Positions 34,044 through 47,400 of a stretch of 64,000 nt of DNA are shown here, piece after piece. Below the pieces are notes generated by a model. That model was not told where the DNA came from. It did no database searches and was given only the letters and a program-made list of their open reading frames with translations. Every line of letters starts with the position of its first letter. The stretch's first letter is position 1. The position numbers and the translations under genes are program-made. The stretch comes from Trichostrongylus colubriformis (lineage: Eukaryota > Nematoda > Chromadorea > Rhabditida > Trichostrongylidae), in NCBI GenBank assembly GCA_963978905.1, contig OZ022261.1, positions 8,743,992-8,807,991 on the forward strand, in the 5' to 3' direction.

Positions 34044-35655
34044 CTTTTAACACCAAAAGTCGTATTTTGATAGGAAATAGAGGAATAGGCAAACATTGCT
34101 ATAAATAGCAAATTGGAGTGATGATGGCTGGGCTGAGGCGATGAAAGGGACTGTCAATTGCGGGTATTCTTGGGCAAGGTCGTCGGCATTGGAGCCACTA
34201 CCACCACCACCACAATGTGTGAGGATAGAGAAGATACGAATCCCAACCCGCGCCATCTATCTCCCAGGAACGTGCCGACGTACTCATACCGGTGTATGCG
34301 TGTGTGTGTGTGGTGCATGTGATGTAATGATTACATATGTCTCCCGTATAGGCGGCCGAGATGCTTTCTCTCCGAACGGGTGCTTGATTACGGTAGAAAA
34401 AGAGGTTTTCTGGGGGAATGCACGTGGGAAAAGAACTTTTGCATCAGACGGCTACATATAAAACGTCTCGCAGAATAAAGATCGAGAAAATGAAACACAT
34501 GCCGATAAAAGTGGCAAAGTGGTTAAAGTTTAGCCATTATAAGTGGCATTTTTCAGTCAATTGTTTATACATATCGTACTTCATCGTGGTATCTAATTTA
34601 GTATTTAACATTCCAGAGAACATTCCGTGTATTCCCTTCGCAACTTCTACGAATATAGTTCAATAATTCAGTGCCGCTAGGGCCAATGCCGCAAGAAAGC
34701 GAGCCTGATCAGTTGGAAAGTCAATGGAGCTGGTCCTCGCACGAACGCCAGTGCGAGTAGGGAAATGTAATGGTGGTAATATAAATGAGTAACGTTCTCA
34801 AGACAAAACCCTAAGATTAGATTGGGGAAGTGAGTCCAAGCATGGGGTCATCCTACTTATTTTTTTCAGGCGATTATTTGTTTAAGAAAGCTAGGAATGG
34901 ATGAAACCTCCGAATAGGGTGCAGAGACAGTCACCCGGTTGCAGCGCTAATGGGCGTGATTGCGACTTCGCACCTTTTAGATGCAAATTTCCTCTTATCT
35001 CAGTTGAATTTGTATATGTAGTGAGAGAAACAGCGGGAATGCTTCGTGTAATAAGGAGGATTAAGAGAGGTCTACTGTTCAACACAGATTCAGCCGGGTA
35101 GGCTAAGCACTCGAAAAAAGTTTTCGCATTAAGCCGCACGCGACGAGCGCATGTGATTCTCTTGATACACACCCCACATGAGCAGGAAGAGTTTCTTGCA
35201 GTAATTCCATCCTCATATCTGAAGCCGTTGATTGCTTGACTAGTTGACAGGGAGGGGAAGAGTGCAGGAGCAAGTGGACGATTTACGAAGAAAATCCTAT
35301 CATAAACAAAGTGTAAAATAATAAAACAGAATTATGCACTGAATATCAATTACTACAATCGCGATCATTACATTATTTTACACCAGATTCTAATAATAGC
35401 ATGCTGAAGCATCTGTACAAGGCTGAAAAAGGGAAATTTCTTCATAAATGAGTTAAGGTTGGTGCAGAGTGTAATGGCGTCGATACCATTTCCATGCTTT
35501 GTGAATCACAGTTGGGATCATTCCTCGTCCATCTGACAGATATTTTCTTTCTAGGCTAGGCGATTGCAGCGACAACTTGGTAAAAGAATTCTCACGTCGG
35601 TCGCATTTTGGGCGATTTGGGAGAGGGGATCGTATTTGGTAACGCCATTAGGAAA
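34044..35655. other. Unassigned intergenic DNA 5' of the LZTS-like gene
   Basis: Short frames on both strands (60-106 codons) lack motifs. A TG microsatellite lies near 34298-34312. The region may contain promoter sequence for the minus-strand gene, but no element could be named. Confidence 0.4.
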
Positions 35656-35949
35656 ACATAAATGAATTGTCCACGGAAAATTCATAATCTTAATTCTTCT
35701 CGAACTCACTCTATTAGGTACAGTACATGAACGAAAACAAAGAAGAATCTTGAAATATTCTTTATTCCCGAGAAGAAATCGAAAAACTAGAAGAAGAGCA
35801 ACTCGTCTGAATATCCGCCAAAACATTTGAACGGCCGTCAACGGCCAGAGCGCAGTTTAGATATTAGCGCCTACTGTTGGTTTGCGCAATATAACATAAA
35901 TACGAGGGTAACAGAAAAATTAAGTTTTAGTGGACGATTCGTTTAAAAA
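35656..35949. mobile_element. MITE family 1 relative (truncated, minus orientation)
   Basis: Right end AGTGGACGATTCGTTTAAAAAG and left end AAATGAATTGTCCACGG are inverted family-1 termini. The interior shares CGAAAAACTAG and ACATTTGAACGGCCGTCAACGG with the copy at 60885. Shorter than the 440 bp copy. Confidence 0.7.
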
Positions 35950-35999
35950 GCAGGTCTATTCGGGTCGATTCGGAAGCGATGGCGGCGAAATGGCTCCGT

Positions 36000-36195
36000 T
36001 GACAAATGTTGAGCAAGTAAGACTTAGAATAGAGTAGATTGCATGGCGCATTTCTTGAAATTTTTCGTCAATGCGATGCTTGGAACTGGATGAGATGATA
36101 CAGATTGAGAAACTATGTACGTCGCACCGATTCGTTGCAGAGACTAGCAACTAAGACTTAGAATAGAGTAGATTGCATGGCGTATCCCAAAAAGT
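36000..36195 (+). repeat. Duplicated SINE-tail fragments
   Basis: AAGACTTAGAATAGAGTAGATTGCATGGCG occurs at about 36026 and again at about 36153. Both copies resemble the 3' end of the SINE at 21780-22045 (AATGGAAGTAGAATGTGCGGCGCATCCC), and the second continues into TATCCCAAAAAGT. The two are about 127 bases apart. Confidence 0.65.
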
Positions 36196-39100
36196 GTCGG
36201 CAGAGGAAGAATCTGTGATTTTATAAGATAACTAGCCGTTGAAAAAAATTAATCAAATAATGGGAGAAGAGCTGTCGAACCTGAGAAGTACGAGTCGCGG
36301 CTACTTATTAACTTGGCAGATCTCAACGGCAACGGAAAAAGAGCCTTGCGAACAAAGAAAAATGTCACAACAAGTTCCAAACGGTTAGCTAGTGAGATAG
36401 AAACAAATGTCTGTTCAAGGTTGAGCACGAGTTTTTGTGCTACCAAGACTTGAGACAAGTAGCACACGTGCTAAAAGGCCGAACAGTTGTCAACTTGGTG
36501 AGCGCGTAATTGCTCATCTGGCGATGCGGGAAAATGGCAGAATGCACGGCCAAAAATGGACGGAAGGAGCAATGTGTGGTTCGGCGACCTCAGACGAAGC
36601 ATGGAATACAAAAGCAGAAACACCATCAGAAAAGCGAATCGAACAGGTTTCACATAACCAATGAGGCGTGCTTTCCAAGGCTATCGCCCGAATATCGTGC
36701 TGTTGCCCCTGTGTGCCACCGCGCGGCGCCCCATTGAAACGTTATCTGCTGCAATGAATACGCTATTAGCCTCATTTTAAGGACGGCTTGTCTGAAGAAG
36801 GTTAGCATAGGACCGGAAAGGGATATAACTGGCACTGTAGGTGATGAGGGCATTAAGAACTAGTAGCGGGGGAGTCACGTGCAAGGGTTCCAACGAATGT
36901 TCCGAGAGGTCAGGTCACCAGAGTTGCTTGGCGGGCAATTTACCATAGAAACAACCAAGTTAACATTATCCAAGGCTAAAATCTTGTATTACGGACTATA
37001 CAGTAACTAGCAACCACCTTTCCTACAGATATATAAAAATACATATCAGGTTGAAGAAGAATTTTTGTGACACTTTCCTCCGGAATTTCTGGAAGCTTCC
37101 AGGATTCTTGAGAGGCTCTTTTCTGCTTTCAGTCGGAATTTGTAAGTAATGGAAAATGTCACAACATAACCATTTATGTTACATATCCAAGTTTATTACA
37201 CATTTACTTTCACAAATATCTCCCCGCACTAATCATCGGAACACTTGTAACACACCCAGTAGCAGAGCAAGGTGTCTGGTCAGTCGACACATAGACATGC
37301 TCCCAAAACTGGAACGAACACCAGACGGTGTGGCCTGTTGTATGGATGGGAGCCATTGAGCCTAGTGGGGGTACTTGTACTAGAGTGGCCAGTAATTCTA
37401 GAACTGAAATTAGAAATGCCCGCAATGAGGCTGAAAGGTTAGCAATGAATGTAAGGTCCCTCATGGTTTGCAAGATAAATAAAACACCCGTACTGTACAC
37501 CGAGTTGAATAGCTCTATGTAATGCTTGTTAATGTAAATAAATAAGTAAACACTGGGTACCATTGTCACTTATCGGCTATTACCTAAAAGACTCTGTTTC
37601 TCTCCAAATTAACTTTATATTGGGTTGATGCAGGAATATTCAACCACTTACCAACAAATCTTATTCACCAAGAATGATTAAGAATGTTTTCATTTTCACT
37701 TTATTTATTTATTTTCATCATTCAAATGAGGTAGAGAAGAATGTTATGAAAAAGCGCGCAGAATAAAAATTCCTCCAACAAATAAAGGCGCAAAAAAGCT
37801 GCAATAATTAGCATCAACCTAATACATACCTTTTGCTCGCATCACTGTCGGCTTATAAGGACACATTACCTATTACACAGAATTTTGATCTGACATTTGG
37901 AGGAACGTTCAAAATTATGCTGTGATCTTCCATGGCTAATGAAAAAAAGTCAAAAAAATATTTGCAATTGAATTTGCGAAAGTCTTTATGTTGTAAATGT
38001 GACGTAACTTTAATTTAACCCCCACTGTTACTACATAACTTGGGCGAAAATCGGAAATGGTAGGAAAAGTGGCAGTGGTAAGAGCCAAAGGGTTTGAACT
38101 CCCAAGATTGGCTACAAATTGTGAGTGAGATTTTTAGAAATTAAAACTGAATACAAACAAAACGAGGAGCGGATCTAGCAAATAACGATGGCTAAGTGAA
38201 ATGAAGCGGAATGAGTACCCGAAAAGATGAGAGGGCCATGATGGGATGACCATGAAGAGACCAAGTGGTAATGCTGAAGAAGGCGTGCGTGCAACCACTA
38301 CGACCACGACGGGATTATGCGCTACCATCTGCCGCTGTTCGTTCTCTCTTCTTCGACACTTGCCATGTGTGCCGAGGCTATTGTAGGGACAAGTAAACAC
38401 CGGGCTGGTTAATCAGAATGAAGGGGAAGGGGGGGGGGGGCAGAATGTCTCGAGCAGATGATCAATTTGCGTGACAATAGAAATGAGAGACGGCTTCGTA
38501 GCTCAGCTCTTTAGTGGTCCCGGGGGTTGGGAGTAGTAGCCGATTGACAAACGGAAAACGCTCGGATGTTAAGTGAATTTCGTACACGGGCGTGGTATTT
38601 ACGACGACCACCACGATTGCGCCCCGTACTGCATTATCAAATTAGTTGAAGACCTCATTATGTTAGACAAGTGAATGAGTGAACGGGGTGCAGGTGAGTA
38701 AGATAGCGTACGCCGCCGCCATCACGGCCATCGTTGAACCCGGCTGGCTGGCCGGTCGACTGCGCATCATGATGTCGTCGTCTCTCGCAATACATTATCA
38801 TGCGTGGAGATCTCTTGTGAAATGTGTAAAGGCTTTTTTCATGGCATGACATTACGAAAAAACAGAGGAGTCAAACGCTGATCATGGCTGAGGTCAGTTG
38901 AGGGAGGCGGTGGCGGCGGCGGAGAGTTTTCTATGGGCAGCAGCGAGTAGTGGCAGACAAAGACTTTGTACAAACATGAGGTGTGAGAAAGGAGCCAGAA
39001 AAGACGTGGGCAACGAAGAGGAGCACAAGGAGGAGGAGGAGGAGGAGGGGCAGATCTGATGAGTTTTTTGTATAAAATAGTAGTAATGACCGCAATACAG

Positions 39101-39298
39101 CGTATATGATGTGGAAGAATCGATGAGATTGCGAGATATGTACAGAGTTTACAGCCGTCTCGTCTCTACGGTGTCCGGATATATTCGTGTCGATCGCTAT
39201 AAACATTACGGCACGCAATGTTATGGTTGAGGTGGTGATTATATAATTATGGACAATACCAATGGGCCAACTTCACAGTAGTACAGAAACATATACAT
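36196..39298. other. Unassigned intergenic DNA with microsatellites
   Basis: Many short frames, none with a recognisable domain. A minus-strand frame at 36471-36653 begins with a hydrophobic stretch (MKPVRFAFLMVFLLLYSM) but has no supporting gene structure. A poly-G tract lies at 38429-38440, GC-rich GGCGGC runs near 38908 and an (AGG)n run at 39029-39050. The segment 37045-37115 repeats at 39300-39365. Confidence 0.4.
37045..37115 (+). repeat. Dispersed repeat piece (partner at 39300-39365)
   Basis: TATCAGGTTGAAGAAGAATTTT...CTCCGGAATTTCTGGAA.CTTCCAG is shared in the same orientation with 39300-39365 at high similarity. No class assigned. Confidence 0.8.
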
Positions 39299-39299
39299 A

Positions 39300-39365
39300 A
39301 TATCAGGTTGAAGAAGAATTTTAGCGACACTCTCCTCCGGAATTTCTGGAACCTTCCAGAAACTT
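39300..39365 (+). repeat. Dispersed repeat piece (partner at 37045-37115)
   Basis: Second copy of the 37045 repeat. Downstream it continues with sequence not matched at the first copy. Confidence 0.8.
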
Positions 39366-42300
39366 CTACAGCTGGGGTTTAAGGGATTCTCGAGATGCAC
39401 CTCGGATGTCCCTTTTTTCACGAGTATCCCCTGAACTACAGCGCAAAGAGAGGACCGTGGTAAAGTCTATTTCTTGAAGTTCGTTTCAATATGAAAACTC
39501 ACTTTTTAGGGAGCGTCACCTTTAAATATTGAATGTGCATATTTCTCAATGCATAAACATAATTAAATATAAAGAGCACAATTATTTCTACAAAAAAACC
39601 AAGATCTAATTTTTGGTGTAAAAGATATGTTTTGGAAGAAAAAAAAGTTGCAAAAAACGTCGCAAAAATCTCCCACAAGCTAATAGTAGTACTGTGAATC
39701 TGCAGCGTGAAGTACGGTATCATGGAGTGTAATACTGTACACTGTAAATGTAGTCCTGCATGCGCAGCTCATTTTTCATGAATATTGCTGTAAAGCCGGA
39801 AATCGGAATAGCTGAGGTTTATGGCTAACTATAGCAATGCTTCGTGTCGGAATATTACTCGATAGTCAGAATGCAAAAGGGAATTCGAAAGAAAGGAGGT
39901 AAAATAATGTAAATGAAATAAATAATGATGAGTGTGTACTGTAAGTCCGTTTCAAGGTTCAAGCGATTTCGTATATAAAAAAGTGCAGGACTCACGAAAA
40001 CAATACAATAAACAGGCTCTTGATCTGCCGAACTGAAGACAGCTCAAAGATTATCTGAGGAACCTACATTGTTCGCTCGATCTAAACCGCTGAGCGCCTT
40101 TTTACTCCTTTTTCTACAATTTTGAAATCAAGTTATTCCTGCTGCTTCTGAATTACTACCATTTCAGTCTTACCATTATCCATACGAAAAGTGAAGAAAA
40201 AAACAAAGTTTCTGTATGTGGTCCATATCAATGGGCCAACACAGGCCGATAACAAGGAGAACAAAGCAGTTCCGTGCGAAGGGCGAACCGGACAAGGTCT
40301 TCCAAAGGTGAATCGGCGCGCCCAAGCCTCGAAATGTCAAAACACGTCCAAACGAGGTCGGCATGCAGCTGGTCTAAGCTGTTTGTTGTGTGACGTAATG
40401 ATTTGCTTATTCAAACAGGCAACCATACTTGCAGTGCTCTCAGTACAGCCCCAAGTACTCCAGTCAGCGAACTGGTTTATTGAACAAGTTCAACATTGGC
40501 GCACGAATGAACACTGCACATATTGCAAGGGTCTCGGCTGAGCGCAAGAGCATCATTGGAGCAGAGCACAGCAATTAGCTTAATGAAACTGTTTGGTAGT
40601 AAAATACGTGGCGCATATCGCAATCATCAATCAAAACGTGTACTCAAGCATGCTCAATTGAGGAGGGCTCAGTAGATGAACCGCTGTTCCCTTCAGAAAC
40701 TAATAAAGTGAATTAAATCTCGAAAAGGTTACCGACCTATCGTTGCTGATGACAAACCGCTTCCCGGGTCCTCCAGTATTTCAAACACGAAAAAAATCAA
40801 GCGTTTCCCTCATCATGGTTATTCACCTGCCTAGGCTGGCGCATCTATGGAAACCTATCCAAATAAGCAACTCATAGCCCCATTTTGGTGGTATTTCTTT
40901 GACCTGACTCCTATAATTAATGTCTTTTGTATGTACACAATATAATAAACGAAAAGCTGGAGGATCCCTAAAAATAGAGGAAAATCTGAAAAAAAAATAG
41001 AAAACCCATGATGGAAGCGAGGTAGGACGCTGAGGGTTCCAAAAAGAGTGTCGGTGGCTCACTTTGAAAAGTAAGTATATTTTACTCCAAGGATAACCTC
41101 GTGATTTATCAACTCCATAGCATTTCTGCTTTTCTACTCCCTTCATGATCCCTGGCGCGGTAGTAGGCTCACGCATTACCGCGTATTTCATGAATATAAT
41201 TTAATGAAGCTGTACTATTTGAGGCCTGACGGAAATGCTGAGCACTGAGATACTTCAAAGCACTTCAAAAAATTTGGGACTTCTTCCAGTTTTTTTTGAA
41301 TAAACTTTTCGAGTCTCATATTGCTGTTACAGATACTATATTGCCCCTAGACTCAAACTTGAAATAACATGTTAGACTGACTAAACTATCTCTGGAAGTT
41401 GAATGAGAATCGATGTATATATAGCAGCAACTAAAGTGCGCTTAGGCCTTGCAATTCCGCCTTTTATGAACAAAAACCCAGCACTCAAATGCAGAGCGGG
41501 AGCCTAGCGCATTTCTCGCAAGGATAGAAAATAATGGCTGTCCTCCTCTGCAGACATGATTATGTGCAGTGTGAACATATGGCGCGGGATACGGCCATCA
41601 TTTTCTGAGAGGGTCTACGCAATGGATTGAGTAAAGTGAGATGATAACAGCATCCAGAAATGGCTAACCATCTGGTCCGTAGACATCTAATGCTCTGCGT
41701 TTGCCCCTAATTGATATCTATATCGAGCGCCAAGTATCAATAAACGAGCGCCTCGAAAACGAAATATATCCGAAGATTACGCAGAAAATGTAATTGTAGA
41801 CTGGCTTTTAACGAAACCAGTACGTCATGTAGTTATCCTCACAGCTAAGTTGTAGCGCTGGGCCGGGTATTTGGAAGGATTTGTCGTCGCTAGTTGTCAC
41901 ATAAATAGCAATTCCATCGTTTGACATTAAGCTCTATCCTCCTGTGCAATATGTCAACATAAAAACCATGAAAATATTGGCATTTGCATGTGGCAAGTGG
42001 AAGTCCGCCAGCCTGCCAATGTCATTCAATTCAGAGGCTTCTTAGGGACATTTGGCTTTTTGCGTTGGGTGCAAATGTTTTAGGGGGTTATGAACGTCCC
42101 ACAAAATTCGAAAGCGGGAAAGTGACAGAGCAAAAGCAAATAGACTTCAGCAATCCCCAGAGATGAGCCACGCCTGTGATTTTCATCAAGCAAGGCATAT
42201 ATTCAAAGGCATATCCGACAGTAGTAGATTATTTGAATCAGCAGATAATTAAAATAAAATACCTAATGCGAGTTTCGACGATTTGAAATAGAAGTGCGCG

Positions 42301-43110
42301 AAACCAGAAAAAAACATCATGATTAACAGCTTGACAGCGGGGTCGTGATAGTGTAACTAAATTGAGAGGGGGGGGGGGGGAGGATAGAGCTTCCCTGAGA
42401 AATTGAAGCAGCTTCCTATAGCCATTCATTTTCACGAAGTCCCATTGTTAGTGCTCTTGCGTCATAACGTCTAGGATGAAGCGGACATGAAGGGGGAGAG
42501 GTCCTTAGCGGATAGGTGAGGGGGGGTTGGTTCTATCGAAAATGATCCACTATAAGAAGCATGAAGGGTGCAATATAAAGCCCGAAAAAATGATTAGGTT
42601 GAGTTGTGCCAGATCTGAGGAACAACAGTTCGACGGAAGCCACTGCTCAGTACTAAGGTGTCACTACGCATAGTGACACATAGATCAACGAGATGAAGAG
42701 TCGTATTCTGGGTTGAACAGTGGGCGGTAATTCAAAATCTTCTCAAGGATTCTCTGACGACCGATATTTTGGGAAGTTCTTGGGCTGGTGAGCCGGTTCC
42801 TAAAGAAGTCGCCAATCAATAATCACACTGAATACTATTTAGTTAGCAGTGCCATTATTGTAAACGGCGCTAGGGCAGATGCTTCGAGAATAGATAAGAG
42901 CGGGTAGTCTCTTGGTGGGGGTCGTATTATATTTTCCAAAAACTGTATTTCCCTCAACCCAGGTGATACCCTGCCATCATTTCCATCCTCTCCAGCGTAG
43001 GCATAGACAAAAATCTGGAAGAAACCATATTGAAGAAAGAAACCTCATATTTTTCATTTCCATGCGATAAAGGTTTGCGAACTACAAAAAATTTTCTTCT
43101 CTTTTCTTGG
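39366..43110. other. Unassigned intergenic DNA
   Basis: Frames of up to 122 codons (40191-40541 plus, 40823-41191 minus) have no recognisable domain and I could not build a phase-consistent set of exons from them. A poly-G tract lies at 42368-42380. Confidence 0.4.
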
Positions 43111-43600
43111 AAACCTTTTATTTCTGCAAAGGCCATTTGGTGAGTAGTGAGTGCATTCTCGGGACCTATTACACACTGGCCACAATGTAATTTGAGAAAA
43201 CCGTTTTTAACTTTTTTCGCTAAAAAATGCGTCCCTCAGAAATCCTAGAAAAAGTGGATGCAACCGCTTGCACCCAGAATACGTCACTACTCCCTTCCCA
43301 ACGATGCGATACGTGCGAAATCTGATGGGACCATACCGATGGAGAAATCAACAACTTTTTCATCCCTATACCGGAGATTTCACGGATTCCAGTGCATACA
43401 TACGTAGCACTTGGTGCTTTTTTGGAAAAATTCCATCTTTTTTCGTTGACTTTTTATTTCTGCAAAGAGAAGCTTGGTGAACTGCAAATGTATCCTCAGA
43501 AGCTACATATTACACACTGCACGCAAATGCATTTTCAGAAAACGCACTTTTCCTAAAACTTTTCCCGCTAAAAACACACGCTCTTCAAATACCCTAGCAG
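43110..43600 (+). repeat. Diverged tandem duplication, about 336 bp unit
   Basis: The stretch from TTTTATTTCTGCAAAG at 43112 (TTACACACTGG, AAAACCGTTTTTAACTTTTTTCGCTAAAAA, CCCTAG-like end) is followed 336 bases later, at 43448, by a similar series (TTTTTATTTCTGCAAAG, TTACACACTGC, AAAACTTTTCCCGCTAAAAA). Similarity is moderate, so the duplication is old. Confidence 0.65.
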
Positions 43601-44464
43601 AAGCGTAATAACCAGTGGCAAGGGTTGGTGAGCCTTTTCAGAAGATAAGATGTGATGTTTACAGAACCCATAACTGGCATGACATGGACTAGTTGTGAAA
43701 AACAAGGCTGTGAGGAGAGCTCTTATCGGCATGACACCGAACTTTGCTAAACTAACGTATTTAGGAAAACTAACATATTTAAAAATTATCGATTGCTTTG
43801 CTGGCTTCACAGCAAATGTGGTTAGCTCTAGATTAGCAAAGACTTTTTTTTTCAAAAATTCTCACTGCCACTTAGTCACGTTGGAAAAAGGGCAAAACCA
43901 AGAAAAGTTTTAGATTAGCCCAGGAAAAAGCGAAATTTTTACAGTTACATAAAGGCTCCAGATCTTGTGAAAATTTGATTTTCTTCGTCTCAAAGCGTTG
44001 CTCACCCTAAAAAGCAAAGAGCCCACGAGCTGAGTTTCTAAGACTGCTGCCAGTGAGCCGAAATGATGAGTGAGTGAGATTTTCGAGATTTCGCTCGAGC
44101 ATATGTTTTGACAAGTTTTGATTAATTTTTGAAGTGAGGAGGAGAGGACGTTTCAACTCGCTCGAATGAATGAGTAATGGACGTAAGTTCAGTAAGCTCT
44201 AGACACTGGACATTACACTGTACAAGCGCCATATTTAGCTCACTCTGTAACGAGTCACTAAGAGCACAGTTTGGGTGAAGCAATTTCCTAGTTAACACAA
44301 GCTGGGTAGCCATTTGCCGTAAGCGGCAGCGAGCATAGAGCAAGACATTCAAAAACTGCCCCGCCTCTTTGCTCTTTACTTGGAAGTGGGAAATTTATGG
44401 CATGTACCGAATCAGCACGTAGTCGCCTCAGAAATATCCAAAATTCATAATTGTTCTTATTTTA
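43601..44464. other. Unassigned DNA 3' of the second minus-strand gene
   Basis: Minus-strand frames at 43568-43855 and 44122-44352 have no recognisable motif and probably lie beyond the gene's polyadenylation site. Confidence 0.4.
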
Positions 44465-44466
44465 TT
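44459..44466 (-). terminator. Polyadenylation signal overlapping the stop of the Ser/Pro-rich gene
   Basis: The minus strand reads CATAATAAAAT here. The AATAAA overlaps the stop of the last open frame, an economical arrangement that supports this as the gene's end. Confidence 0.4.
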
Positions 44467-47400
44467 ATGAAGTGTTTAAGGTTACACTAAATTTTTTTGA
44501 AGATATTAATCGTATGTAGTCAGCAGAGAACAGGTTACCGATTTGGTAATGGAGTCTAGAAGTACAGTTAACGCGGTGGCCTCGAGGCTGGGAAGAGGCA
44601 TACTCCACGTATGCGTTCTTTCGCGGTCTCATGGGACTGCAGAAATTCAGCATGAAGGAAGAATAAATCACACTTGAAGAATGACTTGAGTCCATTTCAC
44701 AAATGTCTTTCATCGAAGGAGCTGATAGAATAGGACCAGTACTGCGTAAATAACTTAGTAAAACGTACCCAAAACTCTGTCCAGAAACGAAATGATTAAT
44801 CTGCAAAGCATTCGAAGCGGAACGTGAGGGATGAAGAGGGCGAGGATATCTGTCACTCCACTCGGGCATTGTGCTGTCCACGTCCATGACGCGCATCGGT
44901 GGCCTTCAAAATGAAGGTATTCATTGCTGAGATCCTCAGACTTCATCGATAAAAGGCGAAAATGCCGTGAAAGAGAGATTAAATAGGGATGCCAGGCGCT
45001 TGCTCGAGAAAAAGTGAATTAGATTTCCTGAGAACTCTGGAAATGGAATGGGAGGAGCGAATTGGGCGAGTTTTTCAAAGGAGCAGAGCGTGGTAAGTCA
45101 CTTGGACTGTTATACCGCTCCTCCCAGGAAAGTTTTCAGAGATTTTCTGCAAAAATTTCATGGTGGGTAATTTGAAGGTGTGTTCGAGGCACAACACTCG
45201 ACATCATTTGCAACGAAAGCTAACCCTCGCCCGGCCAAGTGTAACAAGAGCGTTTTTTGATGACTTGGCGTAAAAAATAGCCGTTCTCTCATAGCTCTCA
45301 GGTCTCATCTGAGCTTTGCCTGAAAATTAAATAAAAATGCGCTAAGCAGCGTCCTTTACCTTCTCAACGGTGGCGGTTCACTTTGATCTTTCTGTCTCCT
45401 GGTGTGATTACCATTTTGCAGCTTGGTTTTCCAGCGTTGAAGACGATCACTCGACCCTTGTGTGAGGTCATGGATTCCTGGAAATGGGCGGATCGGAATT
45501 TTTTCGTCGAAAAAGGGCGGCGGCAAAAATCCATACCTTTGCTTAGACGGTCAGCTAAGCTTTCGCGATTCTTCTCCGGAGGTGGTACACGTTGCATTCC
45601 AGGGCTTTGTTTAGATTCGTCAATTAGCCAATGTGTGGTTTCAGCCAATAATCTCAAATCGACACTGGGCTTTGGAGGGGGTTGTGGTGGTGGAAGACGT
45701 TGTGATTGTGATGATTCAGAATTAGGAGTTAAGTGAAGTGAAGCGTTTGGTGACAGGAAAATCTGACGTGGTTTCGTAACCGGTGGTGTTGCGATTTCAA
45801 TTCGTAACGATTGCTCCGGTGTACGATAGCCTTCAGATGCCAAGGATGACGAGACTTCAGAAGTTGCACGCTGAAAAAGCAATGTTTAAAATTCCGAATT
45901 TAGTAAAAAAATTAACAAACATGAAATTGATTTCGAGGTTTCAAAATTAATATTGCTGTTATCCAGGGATTTATACGGGAAATGGCGTAAGTATGTAAGT
46001 ATTCTTGAGGGAAGAGTTGCGTTTTCGAGCGACTTCTTTCAAGAAAACCACGTGGATGGCACCTACAAGGCGCACAGCGATGACACTGAACTGAAACTCA
46101 ATTAGAACCTTCTCCATCCCTCCCCTACCCTCCCCAGATGCTCCCAAAAGACAACAAATTCTCTTAAGTTAAATACACTCCGAATTCACTCTTCTCGTTC
46201 GATCCAGCCTAATCCCCACTACTCATCACTGAGGGTCCCATTGCCCTTCATTCTGCACACTCTTCTTTGACAATGTACCATAACACTACCCTCAACCCTT
46301 ATGATCCCTGCGGCATAAAAAAAAACGCTTCGCGCGGTTTGTCATTATTTGCAAGAGCAATCAGAAAAGTACGTCCGAAAGAGAACCGCCGACATCCCCA
46401 CTTCCGTCAAATCTGTGTGCACCCGCTCTTCTTGAGTTACCGTTTTTCTTTTTTCACAGAAAACGGTGTAATTCTTCAGGAGAAATAGATCCTAATAGCT
46501 GGGAAATTCCATCCTCTATTGAGTAATCGACCTGTGTAAGACATTGCAGAGAACATATGTTTTTTCGCACTTATCAGTCGCACCTTCTTTATGACTCATT
46601 ACTATCTCATAGAGGCTGCGACAGCCGATTTTGCTGCGTAATGTTGCACTTGTGCAAATGACATCCCTTTTCATCCAGAACTGCTTCGAAAATCAATAGA
46701 ATAGTAGTATCATTGAGTATCACCAAGTATCATTACTTATTATAAAGCATTACCTGTGTCCTACACTCCTCGGGATGTGATGTTACCGCGTTCCTTGAGG
46801 CTGCAGCAGCCAAATTCTCAACCTCTTGGGAAATTTCCTGGAGTTTCTGTTCAACCTTGAAAGGGCTTTTTACGTATTCCTCAACATTAAAACACTGTAC
46901 GACAAAAAAAACTGGATCTTATAACTTACAAGTTGAGCACAAGTAGTAGTTGAGTTTATCGTTGATGACTCAGAATCATTTGAGGATGGTCTGTTTGTCT
47001 AGAAAATGTAAACAAATCAATAAAGATGCTGAACTATAAGATAAGATGTTTGTGAGCACTTAGCGGTTCGATTACGTCATGCACTCATTTTCGAAAAAAA
47101 TTGTAGGAGTAACAGGCGTAAATTTTGAGAGATCATCACTTACGAATATTGAAAAATTTATTGCTTACTTCTATTGATACCCTAAAGCTACTGCTTAAAT
47201 CTTTAAAAGTTGTAAGTAAAAAGAAGCTTGAGTATGAGAGTGTCGACATATGGGCGCATAGATAAACGAGAGTCAGCGAGTGGTGCAGAAAACGTCACAA
47301 CTGAACTCCCTGAGGAGGAATTGGTGCCGAAAATGTTATCAGATAAGGAGCACTGGTTGAGATTTTGAACTTTCGCCTCATGAACCTCCAAGAAACGTCT

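Noticed and set aside
36471..36653. Minus-strand frame with a signal-peptide-like start
   Set aside because: A hydrophobic start alone, with no splice structure, cysteine pattern or polyadenylation signal to support it.
45364..45882. Single 172-codon minus-strand frame as one exon
   Set aside because: A 59-base GT/AG intron at 45478-45536 restores a frame that matches the phase of the next exon, so the uninterrupted frame is a coincidence.
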